From NCBI RefSeq assembly GCF_016125515.1, contig NZ_WGLO01000002.1, positions 178,171 to 242,170 on the forward strand: a stretch of 64,000 nucleotides of DNA, written 5' to 3'. The number at the start of each line of letters is the position of its first letter. The first letter of the stretch is position 1. Below are positions 9,157 through 18,534 of the stretch, piece after piece. The notes beneath the pieces are model-generated. The model had not been told where the DNA came from. It searched no databases and was given only the letters and a program-made list of their open reading frames with translations. A program made the translations under genes and the position numbers. Source of the DNA: Hyphomonas sp. (GTDB lineage Bacteria > Pseudomonadota > Alphaproteobacteria > Caulobacterales > Hyphomonadaceae).

Positions 9157-10008
9157 TCAGCCGGGTGGCAGCGCGCCGATCATCTCCAGGCCGCGCCGCA
9201 CCGCCGGCCTGCGGCGGTTGGCGTCTTGCATCGTGCCGTCCATGTCCATGTTCAGCACGAATATATAGGTCCCCGGCGCGGGGCCGCCCGTCTGCTCGAT
9301 CCAGCCGGCATACCAGCCGAGGTCCGTCTCGCCCGGCACCGATTTCCAGCCCGATTTGGCATACATCACCCAGCCTTCGCCCCGGCCCGCCTCCATCATG
9401 GGCACGGCCAGCTCATAGGTGCGCGCCGACAGCGGCAGGGTGCGCCGCGCCAGCCGCGACAGGAAGGCCGCCTGTTCTGCCGCCGAGATCGCCAGCGGGC
9501 CTTCCAGCCAGTAGCGCGTGATCTGTTCGGGCCCGCCGATCTCGGCATTGCCATAGTCGAACAAGTCGAGGCCCGCCTTCAGCCGCTCAGCGCCGATACG
9601 CGGCACCACGATCTGGTAGATCCAGACCGTCGAGCGTTGGAAAGCCGTGGCAAAGTCCTGTGTCTCGTTCCAGCCATCAATCCAGCGCTTCGTGCCGTCC
9701 CAGACGAACACCTCGTCCGGCCCGCTGACCGCACCAGTCTCCAGCGCGAGCAAGGTGTGCGGGATCTTCGAGGTCGAGGCGGGTGTGAACCGCTCGAACA
9801 CGCGGTCGCCGCCGCTCATCCAGGTCTTTTCGTCCTCGATCCGGTAAACCACGAAGGCGGCCGCCGCGAGGTCCACCCCTTCGGCCGCCAGCGCCTCTTC
9901 CAGCGGATTGAGCGGGGGCAAAGCCGCGGGGGTGGGCGACACACAAGCCGCCGGTCCAAAGGCCAGGCACAGCAGCCCCGGCAACAGGCTACGCCGGAAT
10001 CCCGGCAT
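9157..10008 (-). CDS. class D (OXA-type) beta-lactamase, predicted lipoprotein
   Basis: A 283-residue class D serine beta-lactamase. All family motifs are present in the usual spacing: Ser78-Thr-Ser-Lys81 (STSK, nucleophile and carboxylatable Lys), Ser126-Thr-Val128 (SxV), Tyr152-Gly-Asn154 (YGN) and Lys218-Ser-Gly220 (KSG), followed by the typical GWYAGW strand. The N-terminus has a lipobox-like PAAC (Cys22), so it may be membrane-anchored. It could also be related to the BlaR1 sensor, but it lacks any membrane-protease domain. It sits between ssb and gyrA on the same strand with no mobile-element sequence nearby, which points to a resident chromosomal enzyme. Substrate range unknown. Confidence 0.9.
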   Translation of the reverse strand: MPGFRRSLLPGLLCLAFGPAACVSPTPAALPPLNPLEEALAAEGVDLAAAAFVVYRIEDEKTWMSGGDRVFERFTPASTSKIPHTLLALETGAVSGPDEVFVWDGTKRWIDGWNETQDFATAFQRSTVWIYQIVVPRIGAERLKAGLDLFDYGNAEIGGPEQITRYWLEGPLAISAAEQAAFLSRLARRTLPLSARTYELAVPMMEAGRGEGWVMYAKSGWKSVPGETDLGWYAGWIEQTGGPAPGTYIFVLNMDMDGTMQDANRRRPAVRRGLEMIGALPPG

Positions 10009-10020
10009 CTTCGCCCTCCG

Positions 10021-10497
10021 TCAGAAGGGGATCTCGTCGTCGAGATCCTGGCTGAAGCTTTCTTTCGGGCCGCTCATCTGACGGCTCGCGCCGCCGCCGG
10101 AATAGCCCGCATCGCCGCCACGTGCGCCCGCGCCGCCGCCTTCGCCGCGCCCGTCGAGCATCACCAGAGTGGCGTCAAAGCCCTGCAGCACGACCTCGGT
10201 CGTGTAGCGGTCATTGCCGTCCTTGTCCTGCCACTTGCGGGTCTGCAGCTTGCCTTCGAGATACACCTTGGAGCCCTTCTTCAGGTAGCTCTGCGCCACC
10301 TTGATCAGGCCTTCCGAGAAGATCGCTACAGCGTGCCACTCGGTCCTTTCCTTGCGCTCGCCCGTCGCCTTGTCGCGCCAGGTCTCGGAGGTCGCGATCC
10401 GCAGGTTGCACACCTGCCCGCCATTCTGGAACTGGCGCACTTCCGGGTCCGCCCCCAGATTACCCACCAGGATCACCTTGTTCACTGAGCCCGCCAT
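10021..10497 (-). CDS. ssb: single-stranded DNA-binding protein
   Basis: SSB, 158 residues: an OB-fold ([21 protein letters not shown] to about residue 110), a glycine-rich flexible linker and the acidic tail DLDDEIPF that recruits replication and repair enzymes. It coats single-stranded DNA in replication, recombination and repair. It is transcribed away from uvrA across a 227-base gap containing a LexA box, an arrangement known in many Proteobacteria. Confidence 0.96.
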   Translation of the reverse strand: MAGSVNKVILVGNLGADPEVRQFQNGGQVCNLRIATSETWRDKATGERKERTEWHAVAIFSEGLIKVAQSYLKKGSKVYLEGKLQTRKWQDKDGNDRYTTEVVLQGFDATLVMLDGRGEGGGAGARGGDAGYSGGGASRQMSGPKESFSQDLDDEIPF

Positions 10498-10626
10498 GAG
10501 GACCTCCGTCTTTCTGTTTCGCTATCGATTCGAACGCTTGTACGCTTTTGCCGTTGCCATGTCGCCTCGGAGGCGATGAATTCCACTGGCGCTTTCAGTT
10601 GCCCTGAAAAGCAGCTGCAAGCACAT

Positions 10627-10641
10627 GTTCATATTTTGTTC
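10627..10641. promoter_or_regulatory. LexA SOS box, alphaproteobacterial type
   Basis: GTTC-ATATTTT-GTTC (10627-10641) is an exact match to the direct-repeat GTTC-N7-GTTC operator known for LexA in Alphaproteobacteria. It stands 83 bases before the uvrA start and 129 bases from the ssb start, so it can control one or both divergent promoters. Confidence 0.8.
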
Positions 10642-10724
10642 TTGTCGTCAATCTGGACTCGCGCCACACATAGCGCCTAGCACTCCTTCCCAGTCCACTC
10701 CTCCCAGCGAGCCTCGAACTTCCC

Positions 10725-13697
10725 ATGGCCGAATCCCCCTTCATTCGCGTGCGCGGCGCCAAGGAACACAATCTCAAGAATATCGATGTGGACATTCCGC
10801 GCGGTGAGCTTGTGGTGATGACCGGCCTGTCGGGTTCGGGCAAATCCTCGCTCGCCTTCGACACGATCTATGCGGAGGGCCAGCGCCGCTATGTCGAATC
10901 GCTGTCGGCCTATGCCCGCCAGTTCCTCGAACTGATGCAGAAGCCGGACGTGGAATCCATCGAAGGCCTCTCGCCCGCGATCTCGATCGAGCAGAAAACG
11001 ACCAGCCGCAACCCGCGCTCCACGGTCGGCACGGTCACGGAAATCTACGACTACATGCGCCTTCTCTGGGCCCGCGTTGGCGTGCCTTATTCGCCGGCCA
11101 CAGGCCTGCCCATCGAAAGCCAGACCGTCAGCCAGATGGTCGACCGCACGATGGAACTGGAAGACGGCACGCGGCTTTACCTGCTGGCCCCCATCGTCCG
11201 TGGACGGAAAGGGGAGTTCCGCAAGGAGTTCGCCGATCTGCTGAAGAACGGCTACCAGCGCGTCAAGGTCAATGGCGAGTTCCACGAACTGGAAGACGCG
11301 CCGAAGCTCGACAAGAAGTTCAAGCACGACATCGACGTCGTGGTCGACCGGATCGTGGTCAAGGCTGGCATGGAACAGCGCCTCGCCGAAAGCTTCGAGA
11401 CCGCGCTTTCGCTCGCCCAGGGCATTGCCATCGCCGAATATGCCGACCTTGCGCCCGGCGAGACCGAGCCGAAGCGGATCACGTTCAGCGCAAACTTTGC
11501 TTGCCCGGTCTCGGGCTTCTCGATCCCCGAGATCGAGCCGCGGCTGTTCTCGTTCAATAACCCGTTCGGCGCGTGCCCGTCCTGCGACGGACTTGGCGAA
11601 CAGCTCAAGATCGACGTCGCGCTGGTTGTTCCAGACAAGGATCTTGGCCTGCTCGACGGCGCCATTGCGCCCTGGGCGAAGTCGACCTCGCCCTACCAGA
11701 CGCAGACGCTGCAGGCGCTTGCCGCGCACTACAAGTTCGACCTGACAAAGCCCTGGAACAAGCTGCTGGAAACCATTCAGGACATCATCCTTTTCGGCAC
11801 CGGCGATGAGGAGGTGCAGTTCATCTATGATGACGGCATGCGCAGCTACAAGACGAAGAAGACGTTCGAAGGCGTCATACCGAATCTCGACAGGCGCTAC
11901 CGCGAAACGGACTCCGCCTGGGTGCGTGAGGAGATTGCGCGCTTCCAGTCCGCCGCGCCATGCCCGGCCTGCGGCGGCAAGCGCCTGAAGCCGCAAGCCC
12001 TTGCCGTGAAGATTGCCGGTCTCGACATCTCGCAGGCCGGCGAGTTCTCCATCCGCAAAGCCGGCGACTGGTTCGGCGGCGTCGCCAAGACGCTGACGAA
12101 GCAGCAGAAGGAAATCGCCGCGCGCATCCTGAAGGAGATCAACGACCGCCTGATCTTCCTCAACGATGTCGGCCTCGATTATCTCTCGCTCGGCCGCGCC
12201 TCCGGCACGCTGTCCGGCGGCGAGAGCCAGCGCATCCGTCTCGCCTCGCAGATCGGCTCCGGCCTCACCGGCGTGCTCTACGTGCTCGACGAGCCGTCCA
12301 TCGGCCTACACCAGCGCGACAATGAACGCCTGCTCGAAACGCTGAAGCGCCTGCGCGATCTCGGCAACTCGGTCATCGTCGTCGAGCATGACGAGGACGC
12401 GATCCTCACCGCAGACCATGTGATCGACATGGGCCCCGCCGCAGGTGTCCATGGCGGCAAGATCATCGCGCAAGGCACCCCGGCCGAGATCCTCAAGAAC
12501 CCGAAAAGTCTGACGGCGGATTATCTGAACGGCACGCGCGAGATCGCGATACCGAAACGCCGCCCGGTCACTAAGGGCTCACGCAGCCTCGTGCTGAAAG
12601 GCGCGACCGGCAACAACCTGAAGAACGTCACCGCCTCGATCCCGCTCGGCACCTTTACCTGCATCACCGGCGTCTCCGGCGGCGGCAAGTCCACCCTGAT
12701 CATCGAAACGCTGTACAAGGCACTCGCGCGCAAGCTCAACGGCGCCTCGGACTCGCCCGCGCCGTATGAAAGCCTCGAAGGCCTGCAGCATCTCGACAAG
12801 GTCATCGATATCGACCAGTCGCCGATTGGCCGCACGCCGCGCTCGAACCCCGCCACCTATACCGGCGCCTTCGGCCCGATCCGCGACTGGTATGCCGGCT
12901 TGCCGGAAGCCAAAGCCCGCGGCTACGCGCCGGGCCGGTTCAGCTTCAACGTCAAGGGCGGGCGCTGCGAGGCCTGTCAGGGCGACGGCGTCATCAAGAT
13001 CGAGATGCACTTCCTGCCGGACGTCTACGTCACCTGCGAGACCTGCAAGGGCAAGCGCTACAACCGCGAGACGCTGGAAGTGCTCTTCAAGGGCAAGTCG
13101 ATTGCCGACGTGCTCGACATGACGGTGGAAGACGGCGCGAAATTCTTCGCGGCCGTTCCCGCCATCGCCTCCAAGCTCGACACGCTGAATCAGGTCGGCC
13201 TTGGCTATGTGAAAGTCGGCCAGCAGGCGACGACGCTCTCGGGCGGCGAAGCCCAACGCGTGAAGCTCGCCAAGGAACTTTCCAAGCGCGCGACCGGCCG
13301 TACACTGTACATCCTTGACGAGCCGACCACCGGCCTTCACTTCGACGATGTGAAGAAGTTGCTCGAAGTGCTCCATGAACTGGTCGATGCGGGCAACACG
13401 GTGGTCGTGATCGAACACAACCTCGATGTCGTGAAAACGGCGGACTGGGTGCTCGATCTCGGCCCCGAAGGCGGGGACGGCGGCGGCCAGATGGTGGCCT
13501 TCGGGACGCCTGAAGACATTGCGGCGAACAGGCAGAGCCATACCGGCCGCTTCCTCGCCGAAACCTTCCGCCGTCAGGACGAGCGCCGGGCCCAGCGCAA
13601 CAAGCGCGACAAGTCTGCAGCCAAGGCCGTTCCGCCGGCGAACGAAAAGCCGAAGAAGGCCGCCCGCAAAACGAAAGCCGGCGCCGGCGCGAAGTGA
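10725..13697 (+). CDS. uvrA: excinuclease ABC subunit A
   Basis: UvrA, 990 residues, recognises bulky DNA lesions and loads UvrB in nucleotide excision repair. It has two ABC ATPase modules: Walker [10 protein letters not shown] (34-42) and GVSGGGKST, signature motifs [12 protein letters not shown] and [12 protein letters not shown]. The zinc-binding Cys pairs are CPVSGF, CPSCDG, CPACGG and, in the second half, CEACQGDG with CETCKGK. The C-terminus is Lys/Ala-rich. A LexA box upstream indicates SOS induction. Its TGA stop abuts the stop of a convergent membrane protein gene (TGATCA). Confidence 0.98.
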   Translation: MAESPFIRVRGAKEHNLKNIDVDIPRGELVVMTGLSGSGKSSLAFDTIYAEGQRRYVESLSAYARQFLELMQKPDVESIEGLSPAISIEQKTTSRNPRSTVGTVTEIYDYMRLLWARVGVPYSPATGLPIESQTVSQMVDRTMELEDGTRLYLLAPIVRGRKGEFRKEFADLLKNGYQRVKVNGEFHELEDAPKLDKKFKHDIDVVVDRIVVKAGMEQRLAESFETALSLAQGIAIAEYADLAPGETEPKRITFSANFACPVSGFSIPEIEPRLFSFNNPFGACPSCDGLGEQLKIDVALVVPDKDLGLLDGAIAPWAKSTSPYQTQTLQALAAHYKFDLTKPWNKLLETIQDIILFGTGDEEVQFIYDDGMRSYKTKKTFEGVIPNLDRRYRETDSAWVREEIARFQSAAPCPACGGKRLKPQALAVKIAGLDISQAGEFSIRKAGDWFGGVAKTLTKQQKEIAARILKEINDRLIFLNDVGLDYLSLGRASGTLSGGESQRIRLASQIGSGLTGVLYVLDEPSIGLHQRDNERLLETLKRLRDLGNSVIVVEHDEDAILTADHVIDMGPAAGVHGGKIIAQGTPAEILKNPKSLTADYLNGTREIAIPKRRPVTKGSRSLVLKGATGNNLKNVTASIPLGTFTCITGVSGGGKSTLIIETLYKALARKLNGASDSPAPYESLEGLQHLDKVIDIDQSPIGRTPRSNPATYTGAFGPIRDWYAGLPEAKARGYAPGRFSFNVKGGRCEACQGDGVIKIEMHFLPDVYVTCETCKGKRYNRETLEVLFKGKSIADVLDMTVEDGAKFFAAVPAIASKLDTLNQVGLGYVKVGQQATTLSGGEAQRVKLAKELSKRATGRTLYILDEPTTGLHFDDVKKLLEVLHELVDAGNTVVVIEHNLDVVKTADWVLDLGPEGGDGGGQMVAFGTPEDIAANRQSHTGRFLAETFRRQDERRAQRNKRDKSAAKAVPPANEKPKKAARKTKAGAGAK

Positions 13698-14666
13698 TCA
13701 GTCGAAGGCGCCGATCCGCGCCTGTTCCTCCACGCCGCCGCGCGGATCATGCCGCACGGCGAAGGCGGCAGGCCCGCCAATGACGTGCTGGATCAGTCCC
13801 TGCAGGAACAGGATTCCAAAGACGTAGAGGCTCATCGGAACGAAGAATTGCGGCGAGAAGACAATGGTGCGCAGATCGTCGCCGTCCGGCGCGTCCGCCA
13901 GGTTCGTCAGGACCGGCACCATGATCGCCTGCATGATGCCGGACAGAACCTGTCCGATGATGTTGCCCGCAACGGCGAGGATGACGAAGGCGCCGAGGAT
14001 CGGCCAGAACCGACCGCGCGACACATTCCACGCATCGAAGAAACGGATCCGTTTCGCCTGCACGGTCAGTCCGAAACTGGGCGCCAGCCGGGTGGCGAGG
14101 AAGACATAGACCGGGAACACGAAGAGCAGCGCGAGGAAGCTTCCGAAAACCTGCAGGGCAACCTGCTGGCTGTTGGCGTTGGCTTCGAAGCCGATGGGAT
14201 CAGTGAGCAGCTGGTAGAAGGTGGCGCCCATGACCAGCGCCAGCGGCAGGCCGATGACCACCAGCCCCATGAGGAACCACAACAGGCCCACCACCATCAT
14301 CCGCGCTTCATCGGCGCCGAAGCCGAGCGAGAACTTCTCGTCCCGGATGTAGCGCCGCTGCGAGGCGGTCTCGAACATCGCCCAGATGATCCATGAGGCG
14401 AGGCCGCCGAGCAGGCTCCAAGGCAGGAGGCGCGCGAACCCGCCGAAGGCAAGCGCCATCTGTTCGTCCGGATCATTGCTGGCATCGGCCGCTTCCAGCG
14501 CCGAGAACCAGTTGACGAAATCATCCGCCGCCAGAAGACCGATGACGCCGTACACAAGGATCAGGACGAGTGCATAGGCCGCCGCGAAGATCCAGGGAAA
14601 GGTCGCCGCATGGGCGGCGGTGAACGGCCAGCTCAAGGCGCGCTCGAAGGTGAAACCCCGGATCAT
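13698..14666 (-). CDS. multi-pass membrane protein of unknown function
   Basis: A 322-residue protein with about six hydrophobic helices, no signal peptide and no catalytic motif I can name. The segment ATRLAPSFGLTVQAKRIRFF, followed by DAWNVSRGRFWPI, resembles the pattern R-L...T-V...F..W..(S/T)R seen in uncharacterised membrane families related to the GPDPase_memb type. The next gene on the same strand has the same architecture and a similar segment, so the two may be distant paralogues. It converges on uvrA with no space between stops. Confidence 0.75.
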   Translation of the reverse strand: MIRGFTFERALSWPFTAAHAATFPWIFAAAYALVLILVYGVIGLLAADDFVNWFSALEAADASNDPDEQMALAFGGFARLLPWSLLGGLASWIIWAMFETASQRRYIRDEKFSLGFGADEARMMVVGLLWFLMGLVVIGLPLALVMGATFYQLLTDPIGFEANANSQQVALQVFGSFLALLFVFPVYVFLATRLAPSFGLTVQAKRIRFFDAWNVSRGRFWPILGAFVILAVAGNIIGQVLSGIMQAIMVPVLTNLADAPDGDDLRTIVFSPQFFVPMSLYVFGILFLQGLIQHVIGGPAAFAVRHDPRGGVEEQARIGAFD

Positions 14667-14715
14667 CCTGCGCCCTCCATAGCCGAAGCGCAGAGTCTAA
14701 CCGGGTTGCGCGGCC

Positions 14716-15519
14716 TTAATCAACGGGGGGCGGAGCCGGCGGCGGCTTCAGGCGGCGATAGGCGGCGGCGGCCATGCCGTGCCCCGCGACCAGGAAGGGC
14801 GTGAACAACACGATGCCGGCCGCGCCCTGCAAGGCATACCCGACAACCGAGTCCGGCAGCAGCGGCCGCAGCGCCACATTCGCCGCCAGCCCCGCCGCGA
14901 AGGGTGCGACATGCGTGGCCAGCGCGGCAAGGGTCAGCTTCTGCAGATGGTTGCGCGTCCAGGGGAAGGTCTGGAAGACGAGCGCCTTGCCCTGGTCGAC
15001 CGTCGCCGCGCCGTAGAGCGTGAGGCGCAGCGCGAAGAAGCTGACGATCCAGAGGCCCACGCCCGCCACCAGAAGATAGAACGCGCCATAAGCTGAGGGC
15101 ATCATGTCCAGCAAGGCGCGCTGCACCAGCTCGGGCGGCGCGTCCTGGTCCAGCGTGTACGTGCCGCGCGCCTCGATCAGGATGCCCGGCAGGATCATCA
15201 GGAAGAAGGCCACGAAGAAACCGATGAACAGGAAGGCGAGATAGACCGCGAGATTGGCATGCGCGAGCTGTAGCAGGCCGCCCGGGCGCCGCCCGATCAG
15301 ACTGACGTATAGCCCGCGGGAGAATTGCAGCCCCGCCGCGAAGGTGAGCACCGCCATGGCAAAGGGCGCGGCGATGTTGCCGCCGATATGCAGGCTGGCG
15401 CTGTAGGCGGCGCCGGCCAGCACGAGCAGGCCCAGCCAGCGCAGGTTGGGGCCCAGCGCCCGGGCGCCGTGCTGCCAGCCTTCGAGGACCAGGTTGCGGG
15501 CTGAGATGTGTACCGTCAT
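14716..15519 (-). CDS. multi-pass membrane protein of unknown function, similar to its downstream neighbour
   Basis: A 267-residue protein with about six membrane helices (first at about residues 27-47). ALRLTLYGAATVDQGKALVF, then QTFPWTRNHLQKL, aligns in spacing with the corresponding segment of the gene at 13698-14666, suggesting a shared fold. The frame stays open far upstream against trmFO; I start at ATG 15519, just before the short divergent gap to trmFO. It ends 49 bases before the neighbouring membrane protein gene, probably cotranscribed. Function unknown. Confidence 0.7.
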   Translation of the reverse strand: MTVHISARNLVLEGWQHGARALGPNLRWLGLLVLAGAAYSASLHIGGNIAAPFAMAVLTFAAGLQFSRGLYVSLIGRRPGGLLQLAHANLAVYLAFLFIGFFVAFFLMILPGILIEARGTYTLDQDAPPELVQRALLDMMPSAYGAFYLLVAGVGLWIVSFFALRLTLYGAATVDQGKALVFQTFPWTRNHLQKLTLAALATHVAPFAAGLAANVALRPLLPDSVVGYALQGAAGIVLFTPFLVAGHGMAAAAYRRLKPPPAPPPVD

Positions 15520-15600
15520 GCGCCCGACAGGTAAGGCGCCGCTGCCGCGGGGGCAATCGCCATCTTGACGCGCCCGGCCCCTCGGCCCCATGTCCCGGCC

Positions 15601-17004
15601 ATGACCTTGAAACCCATTCATATCATCGGCGGCGGCATGGCCGGCTCCGAAGCTGCCTGGCAGATCGCGCAGGCTGGCGTCCCCGTCATCCTGCACGAGA
15701 TGCGCGGCACACGCGGCACCGAGGCGCACCAGACCGACCGGCTGGCTGAGCTCGTCTGCTCGAACTCCTTCCGCTCGGACGATCACACGACCAATGCGGT
15801 CGGCGTGCTGCATGAAGAGATGCGCCGCGCGAACGGCCTCATCATCACCACCGCGAAGGACCATCAGGTGCCGGCCGGCAGCGCGCTGGCGGTGGACCGC
15901 GAAGGGTTCGCCGAGGCCGTCACCGCCAAGCTCGAGGCCCACCCGCTGGTCACCATCGTGCGCGAGGAGATCGCCGGCCTGCCGCCCGAGGACTGGGACT
16001 CGGTGATCGTGGCGACCGGCCCGCTGACCTCGATCAACCTCGCCGAGGCGGTGCGCGCCCATACGGGCGAGACGGACCTTGCCTTCTTCGATGCCATTGC
16101 GCCGATCGTCTATTTCGACACGATCGACATGTCCAAGGCCTGGCGCCAGAGCCGCTATGACAAGGCAGGCCCCGGCGGCGACACGGCCGCCTACATCAAT
16201 TGTCCGATGACGGAGGAAGAGTATAGCCGCTTCCTCGACGCCCTGCTGGCTGCACCGAAAACCGAGTTCAAGGACTGGGAAAAGAACACGCCCTATTTCG
16301 AGGGCTGCCTGCCGATCGAAGTGATGGCGGAGCGGGGGCGCGAGACCCTGCGCTGGGGCCCGATGAAACCGGTCGGCCTGACCAACCCGCACAATCCGAC
16401 GGTCAAGGCGCACGCCATCGTGCAGCTGCGCCAGGACAATGCGCTAGGCACGCTGTGGAACATGGTCGGCTTCCAGACCAAGCTCAAATATGGGGCGCAG
16501 ACGGAGATTTTCCGGATGATCCCCGGCCTCGAGAAGGCCGAGTTCGCGCGCCTCGGCGGCATCCACCGCAACACGTTCCTCAACTCGCCGAAGCTGCTGG
16601 ACCGGCAGCTGCGCATGAAGACGATGCCGCGCCTGCGCTTTGCCGGCCAGGTGACGGGCGTGGAGGGCTATGTCGAGAGCGCCGCGATGGGCCTTCTGGC
16701 GGGACGGCTTGCCGCCGCTGAACGCCTCGGCAAGACGCTGGAGCCGCCGCCGCCGACAACCGCGATGGGCGCTCTGGTCAACCACATCACCGGCGGGCAC
16801 CTCGCCGACGGCCAGACCTTCCAGCCGATGAACGTGAATTTCGGCCTCTTCCCGGACATCGAGGACTTTGCGCGCACCGGCGAAGGCGGCAAACGCCTGC
16901 GCGGCAAGGACAAGGGCCGCGCCAAGAAGATGACGCAGGCGATCCGTGCCCTGAAGGATTTTGACCTATGGCTGGCAGGCGAAGTCGCCGTTGCGGCGGA
17001 GTAG
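15601..17004 (+). CDS. trmFO: methylenetetrahydrofolate-tRNA-(uracil-5-)-methyltransferase
   Basis: TrmFO makes 5-methyluridine at position 54 of tRNA, using methylenetetrahydrofolate and [17 protein letters not shown] is the FAD-binding dinucleotide fold, and [18 protein letters not shown] and the C-terminal [11 protein letters not shown] with [12 protein letters not shown] are family signatures. With the ATG at 15601 the protein has 467 residues, close to the family norm. A TTG at 15565 would add 12 residues before the FAD fold and is less likely. A hairpin with a T-run follows. Confidence 0.95.
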   Translation: MTLKPIHIIGGGMAGSEAAWQIAQAGVPVILHEMRGTRGTEAHQTDRLAELVCSNSFRSDDHTTNAVGVLHEEMRRANGLIITTAKDHQVPAGSALAVDREGFAEAVTAKLEAHPLVTIVREEIAGLPPEDWDSVIVATGPLTSINLAEAVRAHTGETDLAFFDAIAPIVYFDTIDMSKAWRQSRYDKAGPGGDTAAYINCPMTEEEYSRFLDALLAAPKTEFKDWEKNTPYFEGCLPIEVMAERGRETLRWGPMKPVGLTNPHNPTVKAHAIVQLRQDNALGTLWNMVGFQTKLKYGAQTEIFRMIPGLEKAEFARLGGIHRNTFLNSPKLLDRQLRMKTMPRLRFAGQVTGVEGYVESAAMGLLAGRLAAAERLGKTLEPPPPTTAMGALVNHITGGHLADGQTFQPMNVNFGLFPDIEDFARTGEGGKRLRGKDKGRAKKMTQAIRALKDFDLWLAGEVAVAAE

Positions 17005-17034
17005 GCTGCGCAGGCGTCCGGACGCAGCTTTTGG
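17005..17034 (+). terminator. possible intrinsic terminator of trmFO
   Basis: GCTGCG (17005-17010) pairs with CGCAGC (17023-17028) and is followed by TTTTGGCTTT. The inner GCGTCCGGACGC can form an alternative hairpin. It starts right after the trmFO stop. Confidence 0.5.
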
Positions 17035-17103
17035 CTTTCCGGTTGATGGGTTTCACGCGTTTTCGGCTTCAACTCATCCTGGCGCAGGTGTTCGCCGGGA
17101 TGA

Positions 17104-17141
17104 GCGGCAGAGGTGAAATCAGGGATTGGCGGCAGAGGTGA
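17104..17141. repeat. two 13-bp direct repeats
   Basis: GCGGCAGAGGTGA occurs at 17104-17116 and again at 17129-17141, 25 bases apart start to start, in the gap between trmFO and the convergent NDUFAF6-like gene. No function is apparent. Confidence 0.5.
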
Positions 17142-17163
17142 GGTGGGCGTTGTGCAGGAAGGC

Positions 17164-17823
17164 TTACACCTCGCCGGTGTTCATGGCTTTCATGATGGAG
17201 AAGCGTTTGGCGACCGGGTTGGGCGAGCGGCCTTCGCAGTAGAGTTTGCGCAGGCGGAAATGGGCGACGGCCGGGCGCAAGGGTTTGGGGGCGGGCGTAA
17301 CGTGCGGGCCGAAGGCGTGGCCGGCCTTGCGGCGGACGGCGGCATAGGCGGCTGAGACGCCGCGGATCTCCTCGGCCCAGTTGTGCACCGGGATCAGGAT
17401 GTTGGCGGCCGTCAGGGCGATCCAGGCTTCAGGCTCCTTGCTTCGGTCCTGCTCCACGAAGGCGGTCTGGTAGCCATCGACCAGTTTCTGCAGGGCGCCG
17501 GTCTTCAGGCGGCCAGCGGCCACCTCTTCGGCAATTGCCAGGCAGACGTCATGGCCGCGCGGGTTGCCGGTCGTCTCGATCTCGTTGATCGCCTCGCGCC
17601 ACCATTGGAACCGGATCAGGCCGAGGGTTTCCTCGCTGACGACTTCCTGCACGCGCACCAGTTCGTAGTTCAGCGCATAGAGCGCAGTCAGCGCGCGGCG
17701 CTGGGAGGCTGGGGCAAAGCGGCTGGAAATCCAGCGATCCTCATCGACCCGGCGCACACGCTTGTCGATCTCGGCCCAAGGAGTCTTGGTCAGGGGTCTG
17801 GTCTCGTTTGACATGGACCCCAT
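17164..17823 (-). CDS. squalene/phytoene synthase-fold protein, NDUFAF6-like
   Basis: A 219-residue protein of the squalene/phytoene synthase fold. RFQWWREAI (about residues 72-80) is the characteristic motif, and ALYALNYELVRVQEVV replaces the aspartate-rich first metal site of true synthases; the second Asp motif is also absent. That is the pattern of NDUFAF6-type proteins, which assist respiratory complex I assembly rather than condense prenyl diphosphates. No hopanoid or carotenoid gene lies nearby. ATG codons at 17823 and 17814 are both possible starts. It is divergent from sodB. Confidence 0.75.
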   Translation of the reverse strand: MGSMSNETRPLTKTPWAEIDKRVRRVDEDRWISSRFAPASQRRALTALYALNYELVRVQEVVSEETLGLIRFQWWREAINEIETTGNPRGHDVCLAIAEEVAAGRLKTGALQKLVDGYQTAFVEQDRSKEPEAWIALTAANILIPVHNWAEEIRGVSAAYAAVRRKAGHAFGPHVTPAPKPLRPAVAHFRLRKLYCEGRSPNPVAKRFSIMKAMNTGEV

Positions 17824-17881
17824 ATGTGCGAAACCGCTGCGAAGCGAAAGACATCAAAACCGCAAGAAAGGACCTTTCCGC

Positions 17882-18490
17882 ATGGCCTTCACCCTGCCCG
17901 ACCTGCCCTACGCCCGTTCGGCCCTGGCACCGCACATCTCCGAAGAGACGCTGAACTTCCACTATGGCAAGCACCATCAGGCCTATGTGACGAACCTCAA
18001 CGGCCTTCTCAAGGATACGCCGCTCGAGAACGCGTCGCTGGAAGACGTGATCAAGGATTCCGCGGCCGACAAGGCCAAGGCCGGCGTGTTCAACAACTCC
18101 GCCCAGGTGTGGAACCACACGTTTTACTGGCACTCGATGAAGCCCGGCGGCGGCGGCAAGCCGCATGGCAAGGTGGCCGAGCTGATCGACCGCGACCTCG
18201 GCGGCTATGACAATTTCGTAAAGGAGTTCAAGGCCGCTGGCGCGACGCAGTTCGGCTCGGGCTGGGCTTGGCTGGTCTACAAGGGCGGCAAGCTGGCGAT
18301 CACCAAGACGCCGAACGCCGAAACCCCGCTGACCGACGCCGGCACGACGCCGCTGCTGACCATGGATGTGTGGGAACACGCCTACTATCTCGACTACCAG
18401 AACCGCCGGCCGGACTATATCGACACCTTCCTGTCGAGCCTGGTGAACTGGGACTTCGCCAACCAGAACCTCGCTGACGCGGGCGCCTGA
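17882..18490 (+). CDS. sodB: superoxide dismutase, iron type
   Basis: A 202-residue Fe/Mn-family superoxide dismutase that converts superoxide to oxygen and hydrogen peroxide in the cytoplasm. Metal ligands are His27 (FHYGKHH), His79 (QVWNHTFYW), Asp162 and His166 (DVWEHAYYLDY). The AQVWNH wording, with Gln at 75, is the iron-type signature; FGSGWAWLV is family-conserved. AAAGGA precedes the ATG at 17882. A long open frame upstream adds 40 residues without homology and is not used. Confidence 0.95.
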   Translation: MAFTLPDLPYARSALAPHISEETLNFHYGKHHQAYVTNLNGLLKDTPLENASLEDVIKDSAADKAKAGVFNNSAQVWNHTFYWHSMKPGGGGKPHGKVAELIDRDLGGYDNFVKEFKAAGATQFGSGWAWLVYKGGKLAITKTPNAETPLTDAGTTPLLTMDVWEHAYYLDYQNRRPDYIDTFLSSLVNWDFANQNLADAGA

Positions 18491-18501
18491 TTCCGCTAGG
18501 G

Positions 18502-18526
18502 TCCCCTCTCCGAGTCGGAGAGGGGA
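18502..18526 (+). promoter_or_regulatory. hairpin that buries the ribosome site of the zinc-ribbon gene
   Basis: TCCCCTCTCC (18502-18511) pairs perfectly with GGAGAGGGGA (18517-18526) over a 5-base loop. The right arm is the purine-rich sequence that would serve as ribosome site for the ATG at 18535. Lacking a T-run, it looks more like a translational control element or sodB 3' stabiliser than a terminator. Confidence 0.5.
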
Positions 18527-18534
18527 GACCCCGG

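Noticed and set aside
7586..9268. A 560-codon open frame opposite gyrA
   Set aside because: Open only because high-GC gyrA leaves few stops on the other strand; it has no recognisable domain, and gyrA is certain.
17762..17881. A 40-residue N-terminal extension of the superoxide dismutase
   Set aside because: It overlaps the divergent NDUFAF6-like start, lacks similarity, and the ATG at 17882 has a strong ribosome site.
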